Assembly (NCBI GenBank): GCA_002328185.1
Contig: DCWQ01000035.1
Span: forward strand, 36,503 to 82,166
Origin: Dehalococcoidia bacterium UBA2158
GTDB taxonomy: Bacteria; Chloroflexota; Dehalococcoidia; Lucifugimonadales; UBA3495
Direction: 5' to 3'
DNA length: 45,664 nucleotides
Shown: piece by piece, positions 29,556 to 37,360 of the stretch
Layout of the letters: each line of letters starts with the position of its first letter
Position numbering within the stretch: the stretch's first letter is position 1
Position numbers and translations under genes: made by a program
Notes under the pieces: model-generated
The model's input: the letters and a program-made list of their open reading frames with translations, nothing else
Database searches by the model: none
What the model was told of the DNA's origin: nothing

Positions 29556-30410
29556 CTAAATCCCCTTGAACCACTGGCTGAACTGGGCGGCTAGTTCGCT
29601 GTCGCCGTCGACCGCCAGATGCCCAGCGGCCATGGCCTCAGCGGCTGGCATCCGGCCGTACATCAGCAGGGCGAAGATGTGGGTGTGGCAGCGGAACGTT
29701 ACGTCGGCGTCTCCCTGGGGTGACTTCTCGTAGCGGAACTTGTCTCCTTCTACCACGATGTCGGCTGTCACCGGCACCGGCGTCTTCACCTCGAACCGAT
29801 AACGAACTTCACGGTCCAATGCCGGGCCGGCCCAGAAAGCCCACCGAAGCGAACCGGACGCGAACGACTCCTGGATCAGGATGACCATGGAACCCAAAGA
29901 CGCAGCGGAAAGGCCCGCTTTCTCCTCGATGGCCGACCGGATGTCCCATTGATGGAGGACGATCTCTTTGAAGCGCAGGTCAACGAAGTTGCCAGCGGGC
30001 ACGATGCTGCCGGGGTGGTAGCAGGGCTTGGACTGGTCCTCGGCATTGAGCCCCGTGAGAAGGTTGATCAGGATGTTGTCCTTCTCGATGTAGGTGCTGA
30101 GGAGTTGGTCTCCCAGGCGCTCTTTGGCGGCGATAGAGGACTTGGCCAGGGCTTCAGCGCTGATGGACGGATGGCCAGTCCCAGCGTCTGGGCGTCCCTC
30201 AGGAGGAGATGACTCACCCGTCAAACCACGGGCGACGGTTCCGGCGTAGAACTCGGAGTTGCCCACCAGATGGGCGACCACATCGCCGACCAACCATTCG
30301 TCGCAGGCGCTCTGCTTGGTCCACGATTCTGCCGGAAGGCCTTTCAGGTATTTCTGGAAAGCTTCAGATTCAGATCTATATAAACTGGCCCTCTCTTGGA
30401 ATGAAGCCAT
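29556..30410 (-). CDS. DinB-like maleylpyruvate isomerase-family protein (TIGR03083-type)
   Basis: A 284-residue protein with an N-terminal four-helix DinB/maleylpyruvate-isomerase-like domain and a C-terminal SCP2-like domain, the layout of the mycothiol-dependent maleylpyruvate isomerase family. The helix V-G-D-V-V-A-H-L-V-G-N-S-E-F-Y (about 42-56) and I-V-L-H-Q-W-D-I-R (about 152-160) hold the two histidines expected of the metal site. The family acts on maleylpyruvate in gentisate degradation or on thiols; most members have no known reaction, and use of mycothiol in this organism is not supported by anything else here. AGGAGG four bases before the ATG supports the start. It is a single gene downstream of a repeat cluster. 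Confidence 0.82.
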   Translation of the reverse strand: MASFQERASLYRSESEAFQKYLKGLPAESWTKQSACDEWLVGDVVAHLVGNSEFYAGTVARGLTGESSPPEGRPDAGTGHPSISAEALAKSSIAAKERLGDQLLSTYIEKDNILINLLTGLNAEDQSKPCYHPGSIVPAGNFVDLRFKEIVLHQWDIRSAIEEKAGLSAASLGSMVILIQESFASGSLRWAFWAGPALDREVRYRFEVKTPVPVTADIVVEGDKFRYEKSPQGDADVTFRCHTHIFALLMYGRMPAAEAMAAGHLAVDGDSELAAQFSQWFKGI

Positions 30411-30534
30411 TCGCCCTCCTGTGATGCTGTGAGTCCGCTGGCAGTATAAGATTTGGACAAACTGTAATCAACACGCCTTCTCACTGCCGCATTGGTGCGG
30501 TTAGAGTTGGGACGAGAATTCGTTTGAGGGACTG

Positions 30535-30917
30535 ATGAAGCTTCTAGTATTTGTCTTCATTGGGGATATGGCTGCGGCGTTGGCTTGCGGCGGCGGGGCA
30601 TGGAGGTCAGCGTGGGCCAACTGGTGTCCGGGACCATCATATCGTCGGACTAGGACGACGGCGAATGGAAATCACAGACCTACGTGATCGACGTCCGCGA
30701 ATGCGTTGCCTATGAATTCGAGCTGACCAGCGTGGACGACGGCACCGTGGGAATCTGGAATTCCGAGGCAAGTGGCTACATAGTCGAGACCAGTCTCATA
30801 GTAACGAACCGGTCGGCCACATTCATATTCGAAGGCGGCGGCTCGCAGAAACTCTACCTGCAAAGCCCAAAGTCCGACGTCCCCTCACCTTTCACGTTCA
30901 AGGTCACTATTCGATAA
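30535..30917 (+). pseudogene. Decayed lipoprotein gene (frameshift and in-frame stop)
   Basis: A good GAGGG and ATG at 30535 start a lipoprotein signal peptide (M-K-L-L-V-F-V-F-I-G..., lipobox L-A-C-G-G-G near residue 18), but this frame soon loses sense. The rest of the protein appears in another frame from about 30600 (M-E-V-S-V-G-Q-L-V-S-G-T-I-I-S-S-D), where a TAG at 30651-30653 interrupts it before D-D-G-E-W-K-S-Q-T-Y-V-I-D-V and a beta-rich domain that ends at 30917. The strands resemble a PPC-like beta-sandwich, but that is weak. Two lesions plus absence of any other start make a non-functional gene the best reading. It lies between the DinB-like and epoxide hydrolase genes and is on the opposite strand to both. 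Confidence 0.7.
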
Positions 30918-30935
30918 GGGCGCCGGTCGCTAGGA

Positions 30936-32087
30936 CTACCTGAAGTCCCGGAAGAAGGACCTGACCTCTTCGGCCAATTGCTGGGGTTCTTCCAATGCGG
31001 CAAAGTGGCCGCCGCTGGTCAACTCGGTCCAGCGCCGCACGTCGTAGGAGCGCTCGCCCCACTCTCTCGGCGGCTTGGATATCTCCTGGGGAAACATGGC
31101 CATCCCGGCGGGAGCAGGCACCTTCTGGTCTTTCTCCATGGTCCACAGGTTCTTCTGGTTCTCGAAGTACATGCGGGTGGATGAGCTGATGGTCTGGGTC
31201 ACCCAGTAGATGGTGACGATGGTCAGCAATTCGTCCTTGGTGTAGCTCTTCTCCACGTCGCCGCCGCAGTCGCTCCAGGTGCGGTATTTCTCCACGATCC
31301 ACGCGGCCAACCCCACTGGGGAATCGTTCAGACCGTAGGCCAGGGTCTGGGGTTTAGTGCCCTGAATATGGTTGTAACCGCCCTCGTCGGCGAACCACTT
31401 GTCGCGCTGGGTGATGAGCGCCTGCTCGGCGTCGGTCACCGGTTTGGAACCGGGGCCCATGTAGGGCGTGGGCCGGGTGATGGAAGTCAGGTGGATGCCG
31501 AAAAGGGTATCCGAATGGGCAAAGCCCAGCCGGGCGGTAACGCCACTGCCGATGTCTCCTCCCTGGGCGGCAAACTTGGGGTAGCCAAGGTTCTGGGTCA
31601 TCAGCTTGTTCCACATGCCGGCCACCCGTTGCACCTCCATGCCCCGCTCCTGGGCATGATCCGAGAACCCGAATCCGGGTAGAGACGGCGCAACAACATC
31701 AAAGGAGTCGGCCGCGTCGCCGCCGTGGCTGGCGGGGTCGGCCAGCAGAGGTATGATCTTGGTCATCTCGAAGAAACAGCTTGGCCAGCCGTGGGTGATG
31801 ATCAACGGGATGGGGTTCGGCCCCTTGCCCTTCTCGTGGATGAAGTGGATGTCCAGACCGTCAACCTTGGACTTGAAGTGGTTGAAGGCATTGAGTTTGG
31901 CTTCTTGGGCGCGCCAATCGAACTTGGTCCGCCAGTACTCGACCAATTCTTTCAAGTAGCCTAGGTTGCTGCCGTAGTCCCAGCCGGTGTTGGGAATCTC
32001 GTCGGGCCAGCGGGTGTCAGCCAGGCGCTTTTGCAGGTCTTCCAGGACACTGTTTTCTATGGCGATGGTGAAGGGTCTGACATCCAT
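30936..32087 (-). CDS. Microsomal-type epoxide hydrolase (alpha/beta hydrolase fold)
   Basis: A 383-residue epoxide hydrolase of the EPHX1/juvenile-hormone type, which opens epoxides to diols through an ester intermediate. The family's N-terminal EHN region (R-P-F-T-I-A-I to W-R, about 4-60) precedes the core. Catalytic parts are H-G-W-P (99-102, oxyanion hole), nucleophile D178 in G-G-D-I-G and H361 in G-G-H-F-A-A-L-E. The lid domain between carries the ring-opening tyrosines. AGGAG ten bases before the ATG supports the start. It is followed on the same strand by the amidohydrolase gene upstream at 32115 (27-base gap), so the two form an operon transcribed amidohydrolase first. In catabolism it could act on epoxides made by LLM-type monooxygenases. 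Confidence 0.92.
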   Translation of the reverse strand: MDVRPFTIAIENSVLEDLQKRLADTRWPDEIPNTGWDYGSNLGYLKELVEYWRTKFDWRAQEAKLNAFNHFKSKVDGLDIHFIHEKGKGPNPIPLIITHGWPSCFFEMTKIIPLLADPASHGGDAADSFDVVAPSLPGFGFSDHAQERGMEVQRVAGMWNKLMTQNLGYPKFAAQGGDIGSGVTARLGFAHSDTLFGIHLTSITRPTPYMGPGSKPVTDAEQALITQRDKWFADEGGYNHIQGTKPQTLAYGLNDSPVGLAAWIVEKYRTWSDCGGDVEKSYTKDELLTIVTIYWVTQTISSSTRMYFENQKNLWTMEKDQKVPAPAGMAMFPQEISKPPREWGERSYDVRRWTELTSGGHFAALEEPQQLAEEVRSFFRDFR

Positions 32088-32114
32088 CTCAGGGTTGCTC
32101 CTTTAAGGGCTCGG

Positions 32115-33131
32115 TTAGTAATTGATCTTGTAAACGCGGGCGGCGGTGTCGTGGAACATGGCGGCCCGTTCAGTGGCCGAATAGGCTTTGGACAGCCGTT
32201 TGAAGGCGTTCCACAGCACGTTGTAGGAATATGAGATCTTGTCCACCGGGTAGTTGCTCTCGAACATACAGCGCTCCGGCCCGAATTGTTGGATGCAGTG
32301 GTTCATAAGGGGTCCCAACTGCGCAGCTAACTCCTCGGAGCCGATGGGTTTCTCTAGCTCATCCCAGCCGTAGGCGAAGCGGGTCTGCCCGACGCCGCCC
32401 AGCTTCAGGACGATGTTGGGACACTCGGCCATCTCTTCGATGCCCTTGCGCCATGCGGGCAGCACTTCATCGTCGCGGTTGGCGTAGGGGCCGACCCGGA
32501 CCAGCCCGCCGATATGGTTCAAGACGATGGTCAGGTCAGGCACGGAATTGGCGAAATCAACCAATTCCCCGGCCTGATGAAAGTAAAGGGAGTTCTCCAG
32601 GATCAGGCCCATGTCGGCCAGGACTTTTGCCCCGGCCCGATAGCCGTCGGTGCCCAGTGCTCCTTTGATCTCGCGATTGGCCAGTTCCGGACTCTCATCC
32701 CAGCCCACCGAGTGCCGTACCCCCCGGAAGCGGTTGGGACTGGCGGCCTGCATGGCTTCCAACACCGGACGCACACCCTCGCCCAGCTTCAAGTCGGCAT
32801 GTCCGACGATGGCGGCTGCGGCTTGGGTGGGGCCGTGGCCCCCGGCGGCGCTGGCGTCAGCGATGGTCTGGACGTATTCAACCTCGCCAACGGGCTTCAT
32901 TTCGTCAGGGCCGTCGGCACGATACTCACAGCGGACCTCTATGAACACGGTGGAACGCACGTTGTGGCCGCTGTTAACGTCGCCAGCCAGTTCTGGCAGA
33001 AGGTACCGCTGGTAGTCGACGGGCTCCGGACGGTGAACCCAAAAATGGTGGTGGGGGTCGCAGATGGGGATGTCCCGCTCCAGGGTCTCTTCAGTGGTCA
33101 GGGCCAGCCAGTCATTGCCTGTGGGGGGCAT
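32115..33131 (-). CDS. Amidohydrolase-2 family TIM-barrel hydrolase (L-fuconolactonase/PDC hydrolase-like, COG3618)
   Basis: A 338-residue metal-dependent TIM-barrel hydrolase. The H-x-H metal motif lies at 27-29 (D-P-H-H-H-F-W), and later the typical G-V-R-H-S-V, L-N-H-I-G-G and F-E-S-N-Y-P-V-D (final Asp) blocks follow in order. The family opens lactones such as fuconolactone or 2-pyrone-4,6-dicarboxylate. Compared with classical members, the sequence between about 60 and 100 is long. GGAGG six bases before the ATG supports the start. It is first gene of the operon with the epoxide hydrolase and divergent from the SDR at 33188 (56-base gap). Together with the SDR, this could oxidise, hydrolyse and open a ring or lactone. 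Confidence 0.9.
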   Translation of the reverse strand: MPPTGNDWLALTTEETLERDIPICDPHHHFWVHRPEPVDYQRYLLPELAGDVNSGHNVRSTVFIEVRCEYRADGPDEMKPVGEVEYVQTIADASAAGGHGPTQAAAAIVGHADLKLGEGVRPVLEAMQAASPNRFRGVRHSVGWDESPELANREIKGALGTDGYRAGAKVLADMGLILENSLYFHQAGELVDFANSVPDLTIVLNHIGGLVRVGPYANRDDEVLPAWRKGIEEMAECPNIVLKLGGVGQTRFAYGWDELEKPIGSEELAAQLGPLMNHCIQQFGPERCMFESNYPVDKISYSYNVLWNAFKRLSKAYSATERAAMFHDTAARVYKINY

Positions 33132-33187
33132 ATTGGTCCTCCGTGCTCAGGATTGCGGCCCAATAATAGCATGGTATCGAGACGTGT

Positions 33188-34108
33188 ATGATGGCTGAAG
33201 CCATCCAAAAAGGAAGTGCGGGTATTTCTGAATTGCAGGGCCGTGTTGTCGCGGTGACCGGCGCCGCCAGGGGCATGGGCCGGGCCATGGTCACGGGATT
33301 CTTGGCCGAGGGCGCCAAAGTGGTGGCCATGGACGTCTCTTGGGACCCCACCGGGCTCTCCGGGGACAGCGACGTCGCTTTCTTGAAGGAATTACAGGGC
33401 CGCCAGGATAATGTGCTGGTTTCCACAGTCGACATCAGCGACGGCCCGGCAGTCGAAGCCTCCTACCAGGCCACCATGGACAAATTCGGCACCGTGGACG
33501 CGCTGGTCAACAACGCCGGGCTGCGGCAGCGGAACCTATTTCCGCCCACCGGCAAAATCACGACCCTGGAGACCACGGACTCTGACTGGGAAAAGATGTT
33601 TGGCGTGGGCGTTTTTGGGACTTTGAAGGTCACTCGCAAATTCATCCAGCCCATGCTGGAGCGGCAGAGCGGCAGCGTCATCTCGGTCATCAGCGGCGGG
33701 GCGATGCACACGGCGGTGGGCGGGGCCTACGTGGCCCAGCGTTCCAGCAGCCGGGAGATGCCGTACCAGTCGGCCAAGGCGGCCACCCTGACCATGATGT
33801 TCTACTTGGCCGACGAGGTCCAGGAGAGCAACGTTGCGGTGAACATCTTGATTCCCGGAAACGCTCGCACCACCGGGTACGACGAGCAGAATGAAGCCCG
33901 GCGCACCGAGGGCCAGACCGGGAGCAGCAACAGGCCGGGCCGCTTCTCGATGACGCCGGAACACATCGTCCCCATCACTCTGTTCCTGGCCAGCCAGGAC
34001 GCCAACACCGGCATCACCGGCAAGTGTTTCGACGTGCCCACCTGGAACATGGAACACGGCCTCGGTGGGCCGGAAGCGTGGCGGGACCCGGACGCCAACC
34101 GGGCGTAG
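33188..34108 (+). CDS. SDR-family NAD(P)-dependent oxidoreductase
   Basis: A 306-residue classical SDR: T-G-A-A-R-G-M-G (24-31), N-N-A-G (about 106-109), catalytic Ser in V-I-S-G-G and Y-Q-S-A-K as the Tyr/Lys pair. The substrate loop has an insertion with R-S-S-S-R-E-M-P before the catalytic Tyr. The C-terminal part (D-V-P-T-W-N-M-E-H-G-L-G-G) is longer than usual. Two ATGs are adjacent at 33188 and 33191, and no clear ribosome binding site is visible, so translation may be leaderless-like. It is divergent from the amidohydrolase/epoxide-hydrolase operon and could share a regulatory region with it. The substrate is unknown. Confidence 0.86.
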   Translation: MMAEAIQKGSAGISELQGRVVAVTGAARGMGRAMVTGFLAEGAKVVAMDVSWDPTGLSGDSDVAFLKELQGRQDNVLVSTVDISDGPAVEASYQATMDKFGTVDALVNNAGLRQRNLFPPTGKITTLETTDSDWEKMFGVGVFGTLKVTRKFIQPMLERQSGSVISVISGGAMHTAVGGAYVAQRSSSREMPYQSAKAATLTMMFYLADEVQESNVAVNILIPGNARTTGYDEQNEARRTEGQTGSSNRPGRFSMTPEHIVPITLFLASQDANTGITGKCFDVPTWNMEHGLGGPEAWRDPDANRA

Positions 34109-34194
34109 GTTAGCGGCACCCAATTTGGAGCCGGCCTACGAGTATGCCATTTTTTAAACATCTTAATATCAACAGATGTCGGCCAGAATGGCCG

Positions 34195-34695
34195 ATGTCA
34201 GATGACCAGAGATTGGCGACCAAGATAGCCGGCGAGACCTACCGCGGTGAAGCGATAACACTGCCCTTGTCCCTGGACGGACAAGTTTCGATATATCTAT
34301 GGCCCTGCACGATATTGAACGTGCGCGGCATGGGCATGGGCGGACCGACCATCGGCGTCGATGTGGGCAATACGAAAGTCATCAGGTTCGACTGCCACGA
34401 CACCCCCGGCCATTGGCACAAAGGCGGCTACGACCTGCTGGGACGCCCCGGCAATTCCCACGTGGAGTTCCCTGACGACCTGAGGCGAGTTGCGGACCAG
34501 GTGGAATGGGCGCTCTCCCAGATCAAAGACAACGGCGCAGAACTTCTTGAAGTCGCTGAGCAGGGCGACGCAGCCAACCTGTTGTACTCTAGAATGGTCG
34601 ACGAGGCCCTGGCCGGTATCCGCTTTCACGTAGAGAAGAACTCGGGACTCCGGGACCAGGCCATCGCCGACAAACTGATCGACATCACGGAGTAA
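34195..34695 (+). CDS. Hypothetical protein
   Basis: I do not recognise this roughly 166-residue protein. It is soluble, with no signal peptide or membrane helix. A beta-rich N-terminal half contains W-P-C-T-I-L-N-V-R-G-M-G-M-G-G-P and V-I-R-F-D-C-H-D-T-P-G-H-W-H-K-G-G-Y-D, whose H, D, C and H residues could bind metal; the C-terminal half is helical. The start at 34195 is preferred to one at 34144 because the extra 17 residues come from an AT-rich, low-conservation stretch, although neither site has a strong ribosome binding site. It follows the SDR by 86 bases and is followed by two repeats. It may be a member of an uncharacterised DUF family. Confidence 0.55.
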   Translation: MSDDQRLATKIAGETYRGEAITLPLSLDGQVSIYLWPCTILNVRGMGMGGPTIGVDVGNTKVIRFDCHDTPGHWHKGGYDLLGRPGNSHVEFPDDLRRVADQVEWALSQIKDNGAELLEVAEQGDAANLLYSRMVDEALAGIRFHVEKNSGLRDQAIADKLIDITE

Positions 34696-34725
34696 CCGGC
34701 CGCAGTCCAGGCGAGTGCCGATTTT

Positions 34726-34754
34726 GTAGAGGCGGGTTTCCAACCCGCCCCTAC
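34726..34754. repeat. Family D palindrome
   Basis: GTAGAGGCGGGTT (34726-34738), a TCC loop, then AACCCGCCCCTAC (34742-34754): a 13-bp arm pair with one mismatch. Same family as the copies at 21196-21649. Confidence 0.75.
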
Positions 34755-34824
34755 CTGTAGAAGATGTTCCGATCCATTGACCCATAGGATTGTTCGGTGT
34801 GGCAAAGATCGTGGCTGTGTGACA

Positions 34825-34849
34825 GGGCAGGTTGGAAAACTGCCCCTAC
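34825..34849. repeat. Family D palindrome
   Basis: GGGCAGGTTGGAAAACTGCC followed by CCTAC: the reverse-orientation variant of the family D unit. It lies between a plus-strand unknown gene and the convergent alpha/beta hydrolase gene. Confidence 0.65.
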
Positions 34850-34879
34850 ATCATCTAGGCGTCCATAATGGGGTTAGAG

Positions 34880-35644
34880 TTAAGGGTTGATCAGACCCGC
34901 TTGGTGGCCGATGATGAAAGTTTCCCAGCGCTCGGCGTAATCGGTGACGGTGTTTATCAGGGCTTCCGGGCGGTCTCCGATGATGCAGTGTCCGGCGTCG
35001 TAGACGAGGGCAATGTTGCAGTTGGGTATCTTCTCCCGGTAGACCCTGGCCGCTTCGGGAGAGACCAGGCGGTCTTCCTGTCCGAATACGGCCAGCGTGG
35101 GGCAGTGGATATCGCCAAGCCTCGCCTCAACGCCCGAACCCAGTCGACGTGCCAACTCCGATTCCTTGGCAAATATTTCCTGGGATAACGCCGCGTGCTT
35201 ATCAGCATTCTCGCCGTGGGCGAACATCATCTTGTGAACATCTTCGGCATTTGCACCGGCAGGAGTATCTTTCGCCTGAATGGCGGTGGGCGAAACTAGG
35301 ATCAGTGCCTCGACCTGGTCCGGGTTCTGGACTGCCTGCCAGATGGCGACATCGGCCCCGAATGACATGCCGATGAGGGTGTACCGCTCCGTCGTGAGCG
35401 CGGCTGCTGCCTTGGCAGAGGTGGCTGCCAGCTCTCCGAGGGACTTCGATTCAACGTTGGTCCGCGAATCCCCTGTGCCGGGCAACTCCAGCGAGAGCAC
35501 GTGGAATTTCTCGGCCAGGGCGTCATGGAGTTTGGTGCCGCGCCATCCGGTTGCGTCCAGCGTCATCACCGGCCGGCCTTGCCCAGCCTCCCAGTAGCGA
35601 ATCTTAAAGCCGTCGGCCTCTACCTCTTTTCCCTGGAAGACCAT
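34880..35644 (-). CDS. Alpha/beta fold hydrolase
   Basis: A 254-residue cytosolic hydrolase. The nucleophile elbow is G-M-S-F-G-A-D (S94), the acid Asp lies in V-F-G-Q-E-D-R-L-V-S-P-E and the His in D-A-G-H-C-I. The region where the oxyanion H-G is usually found reads T-L-D-A-T-G-W-R-G, so the classical H-G motif is lost. Esters, lactones and C-C bonded ketones are all possible substrates. It starts two bases after the stop of the LLM gene at 35647, so it is translationally coupled as the second gene of that operon. A shared role (for example hydrolysis of an ester made by the LLM Baeyer-Villiger-type oxidation) is an attractive but unproven idea. Confidence 0.85.
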   Translation of the reverse strand: MVFQGKEVEADGFKIRYWEAGQGRPVMTLDATGWRGTKLHDALAEKFHVLSLELPGTGDSRTNVESKSLGELAATSAKAAAALTTERYTLIGMSFGADVAIWQAVQNPDQVEALILVSPTAIQAKDTPAGANAEDVHKMMFAHGENADKHAALSQEIFAKESELARRLGSGVEARLGDIHCPTLAVFGQEDRLVSPEAARVYREKIPNCNIALVYDAGHCIIGDRPEALINTVTDYAERWETFIIGHQAGLINP

Positions 35645-35646
35645 GG

Positions 35647-36750
35647 CTAGAACTCTCTAAGTTGGGGGATGACCGCCCTTCCGAACAGCTCGATCTCTTT
35701 CAAAACGGCTTCGTGATCGACCTTGTTCTGCTGGAACGGCATGTCGACCACTCCCACGCCGCAACGGTCGTGGAATTCCTTTATCTGTTTGGCCACCGTG
35801 TCGGGGCTGCCCAGGAAATTGATTCCCAGAGAGTTTCCCACCACGTCGCCCTCCGGACTGCCCGCAACCACGCCCCGCAGGTCGAAGACGTTGCCAGCGC
35901 GGGCCGCGCCTATCGCTTCGGCCACCGTCCGGCGTAGGGGGATGTTGGGACCCGGTTTGGACTGCTGCAAGCCTTCAAACCACTCTTGGGCCAGCTCGTC
36001 AGTCTCGGCTACATAGATGCTGCCCCGGTAGACGATGTTGTCGGGGCCGGGGGTCCAGCCGGCCTCTTCACACCAATCGCGGTACTTGTCGGTTATCGTT
36101 TGCACCTGTTCCACAGGCAGGAATGACACACCCAGACCGAGCCTGTGCTCAGCGGCATAGCGGATGGTATCGTCGCTCCGGGTGCCGACGATCACCGGTG
36201 GTGTGGGCTGCTGCACCGGGCGGGGCCAGACAGCCACGGTGCGGAACTGGTAGTAGCGGCCTTCCCAGGAGAATGGCTCGGGCTCGGTCAACGCTCTCAA
36301 GATCAGGTCCATGCCCTCCAGCAGGCGGCCCCGGCCCTCAGCCGGGTTCATGGTGTAGACCTGGTCCTCGTTGGGAGTGCCCCGGAGGAAACCGGCGACC
36401 AAACGGCCATCGCTCAGGTTGTCCAGCAACGCCAGTTCTTCGGCGACCCGCACCGGATTGTTCAGCGGCAGCAGGTGCCCCAGCAATGCGATGGTTATCT
36501 TTCGGCACCGCTCGGCCACGGCAGATGCCATGACGGCGGGTGTGCCGGTGGGTATCCGGCCTGAATAGTGGTGTTCGGAGAAGCTGAGCCAATCGAACCC
36601 CATCTCTTCGGCCAACTCGCACTCTTCCATGCCTTCCCGGTAGCTCTCCACCGAGGTCTGTGGGTCAGCGTGGACCGGCGCGACCGGCCAGGTGGAAGGG
36701 AAAGTGTGCCGCTTGGAATATCCCATGGCGGCGAACATTGACGCTTTCAT
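35647..36750 (-). CDS. LLM-class flavin-dependent oxidoreductase
   Basis: A 367-residue luciferase-like TIM-barrel protein. It has M-G-F-D-W-L-S-F-S-E-H-H-Y-S-G (the E-H-H is kept), I-T-I-A-L-L-G-H-L-L-P-L-N-N-P-V-R, and L-S-D-G-R-L-V-A-G-F-L-R-G-T-P-N-E. In the last block the usual G-V-G-R-G is G-F-L-R-G. The start is set at 36750 (M-K-A-S-M-F-A-A-M-G-Y): AGAGGA lies about eight bases upstream and a longer frame to 36873 adds only an unrelated tail. It leads the operon with the alpha/beta hydrolase and is divergent from the VOC-TIM-VOC-LLM operon, so both units share a 205-base regulatory region. Electron donor (FMN or F420) is not decidable. Confidence 0.88.
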   Translation of the reverse strand: MKASMFAAMGYSKRHTFPSTWPVAPVHADPQTSVESYREGMEECELAEEMGFDWLSFSEHHYSGRIPTGTPAVMASAVAERCRKITIALLGHLLPLNNPVRVAEELALLDNLSDGRLVAGFLRGTPNEDQVYTMNPAEGRGRLLEGMDLILRALTEPEPFSWEGRYYQFRTVAVWPRPVQQPTPPVIVGTRSDDTIRYAAEHRLGLGVSFLPVEQVQTITDKYRDWCEEAGWTPGPDNIVYRGSIYVAETDELAQEWFEGLQQSKPGPNIPLRRTVAEAIGAARAGNVFDLRGVVAGSPEGDVVGNSLGINFLGSPDTVAKQIKEFHDRCGVGVVDMPFQQNKVDHEAVLKEIELFGRAVIPQLREF

Positions 36751-36955
36751 GCTTCGTGTCCTCTGCCAACGCCGGGGCGCTGACCGCTTGCGTTGGGGGA
36801 ATATTACCGTCGTGGCGGGTGTGGCGTCCACCGCCAACTGCGTCCCGAGTGCCCCCGGTGTCCTGGTTTCCAAAAAACCGGTGTTCCGTTTCTGCGCCGG
36901 GCGAACTATTATAGTGGGCGTAAATAAGGTTCACACTAAACTATTGGAGGGCCCG

Positions 36956-37345
36956 ATGCTCGCTGACAACATCCGGCTGAAGAATATCAACCACATCACC
37001 TACAACGTCAAAGACAAGGACGCTGCGTTGAAGTGGTACCAGGACATCCTCGGGGTGGGCCAGATCCCCAAGATGGTCAATGGCGACCACCTATACTGGT
37101 TGCAACTGCCCAGCGGGGCCATGATCCACATTATCGAGAACGTGGACGCTCCGTCGACGCCCTCCCATCACACTGCCTTTGAAGTGGATGAGATCGAGGA
37201 GTCCCACAAGTACTTCGCCACCAAGGGCATCGAGACCACCGACATCCAAACCAGGAACGACGGCCAACGCGCCTTTTACTTGAACGACCTGGACGGCAAC
37301 CGCATCGAGATCTGCACCGTGTCCGGGTTCGGCGTCCTGGTCTAA
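36956..37345 (+). CDS. VOC-family protein, first gene of the VOC-TIM-VOC-LLM operon
   Basis: A 129-residue glyoxalase/dioxygenase-fold protein with ligand positions H (I-N-H-I-T-Y-N-V), H (S-H-H-T-A-F-E-V) and E (N-R-I-E-I-C-T-V). The typical Y-N-V-K-D-K-D-A-A-L-K-W-Y opening is present. The start at 36956 has GGAGG five bases upstream; the long frame from 36692 overlaps the divergent LLM gene and is not coding. It is separated from the TIM-barrel gene by only 15 bases, so they are co-transcribed. Confidence 0.85.
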   Translation: MLADNIRLKNINHITYNVKDKDAALKWYQDILGVGQIPKMVNGDHLYWLQLPSGAMIHIIENVDAPSTPSHHTAFEVDEIEESHKYFATKGIETTDIQTRNDGQRAFYLNDLDGNRIEICTVSGFGVLV

Positions 37346-37360
37346 ATTTAGGAGCACATC

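Noticed and set aside
36751..36873. Upstream extension of the LLM gene at 35647.
   Set aside because: The first 41 residues are basic and unlike any LLM start, and a ribosome binding site precedes the ATG at 36750.
36692..36955. N-terminal extension of the VOC gene at 36956.
   Set aside because: It overlaps the start of the divergent LLM gene, has no VOC similarity, and a good ribosome binding site lies just before 36956.
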